Shown in pieces: positions 56,834 through 64,000 of a stretch of DNA of 64,000 nt; the first letter of the stretch is position 1; every line of letters begins with the position of its first letter. Both the position numbers and the translations under genes were made by a program. The stretch covers positions 72,583,203 to 72,647,202 of the forward strand of contig NC_085139.1 of assembly GCF_024139115.2 (NCBI RefSeq), in the 5' to 3' direction. The notes beneath the pieces are model-generated. The model did no database searches and was not told where the DNA came from. It was given only the letters and a program-made list of their open reading frames with translations. Origin of the DNA: Armigeres subalbatus (lineage: Eukaryota; Arthropoda; Insecta; Diptera; Culicidae).

Positions 56834-59238
56834 TGTAATACCTTCCAGATTGTAATACCTTCCAATTTGTGGATGAATTCACTAAACTTCTCCTCGACTA
56901 TTAATTCGATCTCCATTTTGAATATCGATATGAAATAGCTATAAAAGCTCAGCATGGACACAGACCAATTTCGCCCTTCTTTGATAACAGGGATATTTCT
57001 GAGTGTACGCGGTTAAATTATAATTTGAATTTTGGCTCCGCTCTCCCAATCTCTTGAATCCGATACGAAAGAGTGAGCTCCCTGGTTTTAATATGATACC
57101 TCGTACACACGTGCATATTGCAGTGTGGTAGGATTAAATAGTTAAACCGATGAGGGATTCTTTGTTCTATTATCTAACGCGCAATTGTAGTTTAAACAAT
57201 AACTAGAGGCAGCTTGGCCATCGCGATTTCTCATTTGAATAGTGATTCTTTGCCAGTGCGGATGTGCTACTAAAAGCCAGTTTAAACGTAAAGACGCCAA
57301 CCGACGCCATAGTGCGAAAGATTCGTTAAAAGTTTAAATAGTTGAAAAGTGTGATTAGTGCCTAGAGAAATAAGCTAATCTTGAATTGGTAAGAACCAAT
57401 AACCCAAAAGTGAAATTCTCCCTATAAGTAAGAACTGTTTAATTAGTTTATTAACAGTAGTTAGCTTCGAGGCATCACATGTGCAACTATTAGTACTCTT
57501 GAATGAGTTAGAACCCGAAGCAAGGTAAGCCGCTCTACATCGCTTCAAAATAGGATCGTTTCTAATAAAACCGAACTGCGTTGTAGAAATACCCTACAAC
57601 GTAGGGTGCTTGCGTAGGATTGGGCCACCCGTCAAATTACCACCCACATGCTCTGCCGACTTGATGCGTATGCACTTGCGCCGAGGACACTCGTGAGCAC
57701 GTTTTCGTCCCGTACGATTCATCTCGTTTCTCAACCACACGAAATCCGCCTACTGAAGCGCAACATCATCGAATCACGCCTAACCGATCCGACAAGAGCG
57801 ACGGTTGGAAGGATCGCTCGATAACACGCGGTCGTTGCGTCGAATTTGTTTCGAGGCGTATGGTGAGACGACGAATGAACTTTTCGCGCGGTGCTGGTTT
57901 TCAACGTCAAGCTTGGTAAGGTGTGTCCAACCTGGTTCGAAGCGTAGAAAACGGAGAGAGCGAACGTGAGAGTCAGCTGAATTCGATCCTTGTCGGGGCC
58001 CCGATCAACGCGTCGTTGGACCTTCAGCGCCGGCAAGTACTCATAAGACACATAGTTAGGTTGAGAGAAGGTCAGGGTAGCTAGGAGAGAATTTGTGCAC
58101 ACTGAAATTGGACCAATAAAGTTAATTATCTCCATTCGTGCATTGGTCCCAAGTAGATACCCATATGAGCTTATTCTGCATTGGTTAACATCTCAATTGA
58201 AATGAATTCGATACTTATTTTTATTCTCTTTCTCATTTAGCCAATTTGACTTTATGATTCACATAGACTGAAGAGTTCTCTCGGTTTGCACGGTGGGTCT
58301 GAACAGGTAAGTTTATTCTCCGTTCGGGTGCAAGATTTGGCGTAGTGTTTGAGCCATTGAAAGACTCGCCCTAGAAGAGGGTCTCATAGCCGGGATCCCA
58401 AAAGAGCATCAGCCGACTTGATGCGTATGCACTTGCGCCGAGGACACTCGTGAGCACGTTTTCGTCCCGTACGATTCATCTCGTTTCTCAACCACACGAA
58501 ATCCGCCTACTGAAGCGCAACATCATCGAATCACGCCTAACCGATCCGACAAGAGCGACGGTTGGAAGGATCGCTCGATAACACGCGGTCGTTGCGTCGA
58601 ATTTGTTTCCGAGGCGTATGGTGAGACGACGAATGAACTTTTCGCGCGGTGCTGGTTTTCAACGTCAAGCTTGGTAAGGTGTGTCCAACCTGGTTCGAAG
58701 CGTAGAAAACGGAGAGAGCGAACGTGAGAGTCAGCTGAATTCGATCCTTGTCGGGGCCCTGATCAACGCGTCGTTGGACCTTCAGCGCCGGCAAGTACTC
58801 ATAAGACACATAGTTAGGTTGAGAGAAGGTCAGGGTAGCTAGGAGAGAATTTGTGCACACTGAAATTGGACCAATAAAGTTAATTATCTCCATTCGTGCA
58901 TTGGTCCCAAGTAGATACTCGTATGAGCTTATTTTGCATTGGTTAACATCTCAATTGAAATGAATTCGATACTTATTTTATTCTCTTTCTCATTTAGCCA
59001 ATTTGACTTTATGATTCACATAGACTGAAGAGTTCTCTCGGTTTGCACGGTGGGTCTGAACAGGTAAGTTTATTCTCCGTTCGGGTGCAAGATTTGGCGT
59101 AGTGTTTGAGCCATTGAAAGACTCGCCCTAGAAGAGGGTCTCATAGCCGGGATCCCAAAAGAGCATCAGCAGTCTTCCTTATTTGAGGAAGTGGCGCATA
59201 AGCTGCTGTTTGTACTGAGCTCTAGATAATACGTTACA
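56834..59238 (+). repeat. 3' LTR, 2405 bp, with internal duplication
   Basis: Its start and end match the 5' LTR. It is about 760 bp longer because the block 57655-58411 is repeated in tandem as 58412-59168. At its extreme start, TTGTAATACCTTCCAGA is followed by a second TTGTAATACCTTCCA, where the 5' LTR has a shortened version. Confidence 0.9.
57655..59168 (+). repeat. 757-bp tandem duplication inside the 3' LTR
   Basis: GCCGACTTGATGCGTATGCA starts at 57655 and again at 58412. The first block ends in GAGCATCA joined to GCCGAC, where the 5' LTR has GAGCATCAGCAGTC; the shared GC is the junction homology. The blocks differ at several positions: one base is missing at about 57852, CCCCGATC versus CCCTGATC, and TACTCGTATG versus TACCCATATG. 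Confidence 0.9.
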
Positions 59239-59299
59239 AATTCACAAATGAAATCCATTTCGCTACCCCCTTTGCAAAAATCCAGTTTTTGTGAGTGTA

Positions 59300-59914
59300 A
59301 TTGGCCAAATGAGCTTTTCACTTTCACTTCAGGACTGACTCGGCCATATTTCCTCGCAGATAATCATAAGCATTCAAATAAGCTGTATATAACAATGTCA
59401 TAGAGAACTTTATAATAGCCCTATAAAGCCGGAAAAGCGAAAAAAAAAACAGTTGTTACTTAGGCCAACCTTCAACCAAATAACATTTTCAGACTATAAC
59501 AATCAAATAACAAATAATCTGTGTAGCGCTATGTTTAGAAATGTTTCTGTCCTTCGGCTCAGGCTGCCATTGTTTATAGCTGCGATCACCCACTGGGGAG
59601 TCGTCGGCTACTCGACTCTATTCGGACAACGACTTCAGCACCGTCAGTGCTGTTTCACTGAAGTAAAAGTCTAATTTTGGCATAAATTATTCCGGATTTC
59701 TCTTTGAAATTCCTGTGTGTTGAGCTGGAAAATTCTTTTAAGTTATTTGGAAATTGAACATTTTTTTTTCATCGAAATTTCCACGGAAAATTCTTCGAAC
59801 TCGCAAGGGATTTTTTTTCAGAATTCGGAAGGGAAAAGCCTTTGTAGTTGTCGTGGAAAATAATTCGAAATTTTCACGAGAAACTTATTGAAATTTTCAC
59901 TGAAAGGTTTCGAA
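59300..59914. other. Unassigned stretch with degenerate GAATTTCC-type motifs
   Basis: From about 59690 GAAATTCC/GGAAAATTCTT strings appear, like weak versions of the palindromic satellites. A frame at 59453-59674 is not recognised. Confidence 0.35.
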
Positions 59915-60430
59915 GCCAATCGAAATTTGACCGCTACCCTGAGAGAACCAGGTTCCCGGGAACACTTCCGGACGTGGCCAATGTGTCCAAATTCTTTCAA
60001 AAACTCATCTTTAGAGCTTTTCTTTCAAAACCATGGAGTTTGATATGTCGCAAGATGGGTTTCGGTGCTAATCGAAATTTGACTGCTATCCTGAGGGAAT
60101 TAGGCTGCTGGGAACACTTCCAGACGTGGCCAATGTGTCCAAAACCTCTCAAAAACTCATCTACTGAGCTTGTCTTTCAAAGTCATGGAGTTTGATACGT
60201 CGCAAGATGGGTTTTGGTGCTAGGCGAGATTTGCCCACTTCCTTGAGGGAACCAGGTTCCCGGGAACACTTCCGGATGTGGCCAATGTGTCCAAAACCTC
60301 TCAAAAACTCATCTATTGAGATTATCTTCCAAAACCATGAAGTTTGATATGTCGCAAGACTGGGTTTTACACCACTTGAAAATTGTCTACTACCCCAGGG
60401 AACCAGGTTCCCGGAACATCCAGAACCATG
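59915..60430. repeat. 152-bp tandem repeat, just over three copies
   Basis: GTGGCCAATGTGTCCAAA occurs at 59974, 60126 and 60278. GAACCAGGTTCCCGG occurs at 59945, 60249 and 60401, with a mutated version at 60097. Each unit also contains ATGGAGTTTGATA(T/C)GTCGCAAG or a near match. The last unit is partial. Confidence 0.9.
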
Positions 60431-61559
60431 TCCTGGTGATTCAATAACTGGTAATTCAAAACTAACTTCTGATGCTGGTCAATGATGATTGACCACGTTT
60501 GCATCAACATTCTAGGCACTTTCGTTCATTTATCAATGGTTTAAAAAAAATGACTCGTTTTTGACTGCACCTGACCCAGGACCCCCCCTAATAAATCCGG
60601 TCGGATTGGCACCATGGTCAAATCAAGTTATGTACCAAAAAATAGACATGATGACGCTTCTTCCCTGAAAATTTCATGGCAATCGGACGAAAAATGAGTC
60701 TATACGGGCTATTTCAATTTTCATTTCTAGGTCAGACCGAAACGGGTTAAGGACATTATCGAAGAATTCAGAGTACCTACAAGAAGTTCTACGAAATTTC
60801 CCCGGACATTTATTTGGAAATTCGACTTGAAATTCTTCAAAATTTACATTGACTATTCTTCGGACTTCTACAAATTTGAATATTTGGTGTGGGAAATTCT
60901 AATACATGTGGTGAACCATCGCAATCTGATGTGATAGTTTTCTAGCAGACTTCCGCTCACTTATTTTCATGATAAGCTCCACATTTACCTCTAGAAGGAA
61001 TTGAATGCACCGGAAAGTTCACTTCGAGATCTGATTCCAGCAGCCATAGACAGAGGAATAATTTTATTTTGTTTTAAATTGATTTTGTTTTGTTATGAAA
61101 AAGGAATGTTTGGAAAAGTCTACGAAAGTCTACTAGGGGGAGGGTGTTTGAAAATGTGAGGATTCGGTCTACGTGGTTTATGGACAGCCCTAAATAATGT
61201 TTGGGTGCCAAGAAGCATATCAATAAGATCGATGTAGAAATATGGTTTTCTCCGGTGAATTGGTGGCGTAAGGCATATGAATGGTGAAAAGATGAAAACA
61301 TTCCTTCGCAGTAGCGCATCATACCGTTGGACCTCTATCAACCTCAAATAAAATGTGTGGCCGAACGTTGGATTTGTTCATCATGCATCTCATCCTTCTC
61401 AACGATCCAATGCTTTTCAGCAGGATTACTTATTGTTTTCATTAAACAAATCATTCTTCTATTCCATACAAGTAGCACCGAAAAAACTAATTTTCGCTTT
61501 TCATACTTCGCCCCATCGATGCTAACGAGCAGCTAGCAAGATGCAAACCTCGCACTGAC
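60431..61559. other. Unassigned stretch
   Basis: A few GAAATTC-type motifs at 60780-60840. No coding frame or terminal repeats recognised. Confidence 0.3.
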
Positions 61560-62300
61560 TGGCTCGTAAACTTGAAATGAGCTTAATTCCTCTTGAACCG
61601 GCAAACGAAATAAATTAAGCCCGACTGCTGTTCGAGAGGCAATATACACCATCCATGGAGTGAGAGAACAACTCCCCAAATGCAGCAGCAGCAGTGCCAC
61701 AAACACAATTGATCCTCCTTTTCGTCGTTGCCACCGCTCGCTCGCTCGCTTGTTGCTCGCTCCACCATCTGCAGCACCCAGCCAAGCAGTCGCTCCATCA
61801 GTGGGGCATATTTATTTGTCTACTCATTTATTCATTTATTCATTTTTGTTTTTGCACCCGGCCGCCTATATGCGATATGGATGTCGGTGCTGTGCTAAAT
61901 GCTTTATGCGATTGCATGTTAAAATTGTTCACACACTTGCTTGGCTTGTTTCGTTGCGTTTTCGGATGCTGCACAGCGACCGACCGACCGACCGAAACCC
62001 CAATGAATGAATGAATCAACGAACGAAATTTTTAAATCTGCCGCTGTTGTGCTGTTAATTATGGGGTAGGATGATGACAACGACAAAGACGATTTTTGCA
62101 TTGTTCTTTTCGGGGGAATTGCTAAAAGAGAATGACGCTTTTTTTTCTCACAAACTCTTTGGATTGTTCCGCGCGTTTCCATTGTGGTTCGGTAATGCAA
62201 TTTTTGTGCAATATTTCAGCACTAATTTTTGACAATTTTTCTCATGCCTGGTGCAGGTGCACAATACAATAATTGGGTAAGTGCATCCAGGTGTAGGTGT
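61560..62300. other. Unique-looking island with simple repeats: possible host regulatory DNA
   Basis: It contains CGCTCGCTCGCTTG, TTTATTCATTTATTCATT and CGACCGACCGACCG simple strings embedded in GC-richer, non-repetitive DNA. Two overlapping 106-116 codon frames lack any domain. The pattern resembles intronic or enhancer DNA in dipterans, but no specific function can be assigned. Confidence 0.3.
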
Positions 62301-63222
62301 CTACCACATTATTTTCGATACCTCAATTTTTTTCCATTGCGCTCATTATCCTTATATCTATTATTAAATATCGAACATTGTCGTGTCGGATGGAATTGAA
62401 TTCATTTAAAGTTTTGATTGTTCATATTGGAATTGTATCAGAAGGTTGGTTGCTATATATAGCCACTACTGGTTCATCTATCTACACTTAACTGATATGT
62501 TTAATTTTCTCATGCTCTCACTCTCTAATTTAATTTCATTTCATATCGACAGTTTATCCACATTTGAAGTCATAAGCTATTTACAAAATAAAATGTTTGT
62601 CCGAAACAATGTTCTTACATTATTAGAACTTGACCGCTTGAAGTATTATTTGATATGCAGCCTAAATTCCAGTACGGAAGGTATGACCACGAAGTCCTTT
62701 TCGAAGTATCATATTGCGGAACATTGAACGCATTTATTCAAATCACTTTGATGTTGGCGCCGTTCAGTTAGCTTTGTTCTATTGTTCAGAAGTATGTGTA
62801 ATGTATATGTTTGGGAGGGATCATATTCTATTATTTTGTGGAATTCTATTTTGAAATGTGATTGAATTATGTTTGATTAGGCTAATCAAGTCTGACGAAT
62901 GAGTTCGCTTTTTGAAATAAACCTTGATTCTTGTAAGTGATTAGACAACCCACAACGCGAATTCGAAAATTGTTTTGGAACGGAGATTGGCAGTTTCGAT
63001 GTGGGCAGCAATGGAAATTGTAGTTAACAGTCTACCGACTCCCATTTCTAGCTTATTTACTAAACAGTAATCACCACCATCAATGTTGCCACAAATAGAA
63101 ACATCAAACGTAGAAAATTTTACACTGTATTTCAGCAATAAAATGAACTTTCAATTAGTTGAAATTCTAAAAAAACCGAAGTTTGTTTTTAAAATTGCTG
63201 TGTAGAAAATCTTAGCATGTGG
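62301..63222. other. Unassigned AT-rich stretch
   Basis: Nothing recognisable. Confidence 0.3.
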
Positions 63223-63254
63223 TCAACCGTCTAAGACGAGTTTAGTACTCTCCA

Positions 63255-63480
63255 TCAAGAAAACGAGATGAACAATGAAAACATGAACAGAAAAAAAGAA
63301 GAAAGAAGACAGAATGAAAATGAAGGAAGAAAGTAGAAAAAGAAAGACAAAATATTATGATAAGAGCAGAAAAAACAAAAAGAAAATGTGAATAAAACTT
63401 AATTATCTAAACAAGAAAAAAGGAACGAAAAAATAGGAAGGCGAAATAAAAAAAGAAAGAGAAAACTTCTAAAAAGCGAT
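63255..63480 (+). repeat. Purine-rich (GAAA/AAGA) tract
   Basis: Over 200 bp is almost entirely A and G on the plus strand, with few interruptions. It follows a second copy of the CCGTCTAAGACGAGTTTAGT motif at 63223. Confidence 0.85.
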
Positions 63481-63540
63481 GCTAGTATAGGACAAATAAA
63501 ATTTTCGATCGCGCACTAACTAAATTCTAAAATTCTTCTA

Positions 63541-64000
63541 AAATAGCCATCAATATCCGTCGCAAAACTCTACGGGCAGTCAAGCACCTTAAAGAATTGA
63601 ACCCTAGCCATGATGCTGCTATAGATGATTCCAGAGTGAAGCGTAACGAATGTCGTTGAATTATTCGGGAATCCTGGATATAAAAGAAGAATTCTGAGAA
63701 TCATTCCTTTATGACATCTACGAAGATCAGCCCATAAGCAAACTTTGGCGACGAATCAACGCCATCTATGGCAAAAGAAACAACACAGATATCGCTCATT
63801 AACGGAATCACAACCAGATGCCCCAATGATGTGGCGGAGACTATCTTCTATAGAAAAATATAGCGCAGAGTCCCACAAAACTTATCCCAATTCAAAATCT
63901 GCGGTTACTTCCTTCGCCATCTCTCCGGATGTTGATCACCCGTTCAATAAAGCTTTCTCACTCAATGAGTTTGATTTTTTTCTGGCGAAAAAAACATCTA
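63541..64000 (+). pseudogene. Non-LTR ORF2 fragment, region before the reverse transcriptase
   Basis: Frames read AINIRRKTLRAVKHLKELNP, VKRNECR, SKLWRRINAIYGKRNN and finally HPFNKAFSLNEFDFFLAKKT at the window edge. The order (basic helix, KLW-x-R-I-x-A-I-x-GKR, then F(S/T)L-x-E-(L/F)) is that of the linker entering the reverse transcriptase in I- and Jockey-type retrotransposons. Stops and frameshifts separate the pieces. The reverse transcriptase itself would lie to the right of the window. Clade assignment is inference. Confidence 0.65.

Larger units (their letters stand above)
48164..59238 (+). mobile_element. Young Ty3/gypsy LTR retrotransposon, 11,075 bp
   Basis: Both LTRs start TGTAA and end TTACA, with AATT as a 4-bp target duplication (48160-48163 and 59239-59242). 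The order 5' LTR, tRNA-Lys-type primer site, gag, protease, reverse transcriptase, RNase H, integrase, 3' LTR is that of Ty3/gypsy. The LTRs are nearly identical apart from a duplication in the 3' LTR and changes at the extreme 5' end, implying recent insertion. Between pol (ending about 55707) and the 3' LTR there is about 1.1 kb without an env-like frame. Gag and pol in this copy carry several one-base breaks, so as written it is defective. Confidence 0.95.
48048..59299. mobile_element. Small MITE interrupted by the LTR retrotransposon
   Basis: TACACTCAGGAAAA at 48048 and TTTTTGTGAGTGTA ending 59299 are inverted termini of an element of about 173 bp whose interior was the target of the 11-kb insertion. 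The two halves are 48048-48163 and 59243-59299. GGCCAA and GAGCTTTTC texts outside both ends suggest it sat in a GGCCAAATGA-type repeat. Confidence 0.6.

Noticed and set aside
56704..56961. Possible env-like frame near the 3' LTR
   Set aside because: It is on the wrong strand, is only 85 codons of low-complexity Phe/Leu/Ile/Asn, and lacks signal peptide, cleavage site and transmembrane arrangement.

Overview
The window is eukaryotic, gene-poor and made almost entirely of transposable-element debris and satellite-type repeats. The mix (BEL/Pao, Ty3/gypsy and RTE-like retroelements, a DD37E Tc1/mariner transposon, TA-flanked MITEs, foldback elements, 23-bp GAATTTCC minisatellites) fits a culicine mosquito, most likely Aedes. 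This is inferred from repeat character; no species-diagnostic host gene is visible. I see no intact host protein gene, no tRNA or rRNA gene and no CRISPR. A few GC-richer unique stretches (about 10.0-10.7, 18.5-19.2, 34.8-35.8 and 61.6-62.3 kb) look like host regulatory or intronic DNA.

Layout. 0-1.6 kb: endonuclease half of an RTE-like retrotransposon, minus strand. 2.6-3.4 kb: an inverted repeat and a TA-flanked MITE. 3.9-7.4 kb: a decayed BEL/Pao element, minus strand. 7.8-8.2 kb: a MITE with a hairpin. 12.3-13.6 kb: a foldback element with minisatellite arms and a hairpin cluster. 13.7-16.6 kb: a 23-bp palindromic minisatellite that is falsely open in nearly every frame. 20.5-25.2 kb: two DNA elements, the second cutting a Ty3/gypsy remnant. 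27.5-28.2 kb: an LTR-like edge, a tiny retroposon and an RTE 3' end. 28.4-29.3 kb: an ITmDD37E-type transposon. 30.7-33.1 kb: a second palindromic array. 37.6-39.2 kb: a 12-bp array and its degenerate flank. 39.7-41.4 kb: a gypsy fragment split by a hAT-like insertion. 42.9-44.3 kb: a second foldback element with an 8-bp target duplication. 44.6-47.9 kb: non-LTR fragments and nested repeats. 59.9-60.4 kb: a 152-bp tandem repeat. 63.5-64 kb: a decayed non-LTR fragment.

The centrepiece is an 11-kb, recently inserted Ty3/gypsy LTR retrotransposon at 48164-59238. It has TG...CA LTRs, an AATT target duplication, a tRNA-Lys-type primer site, and gag and pol. At the gag-pol junction, A AAA AAC lies in the gag frame just before the gag stop. 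Eight nucleotides downstream is a sequence that can fold as an H-type pseudoknot, a textbook -1 ribosomal frameshift signal. The 3' LTR alone carries a 757-bp internal tandem duplication. Several single-base breaks, mostly in A runs, interrupt gag and pol in this copy.
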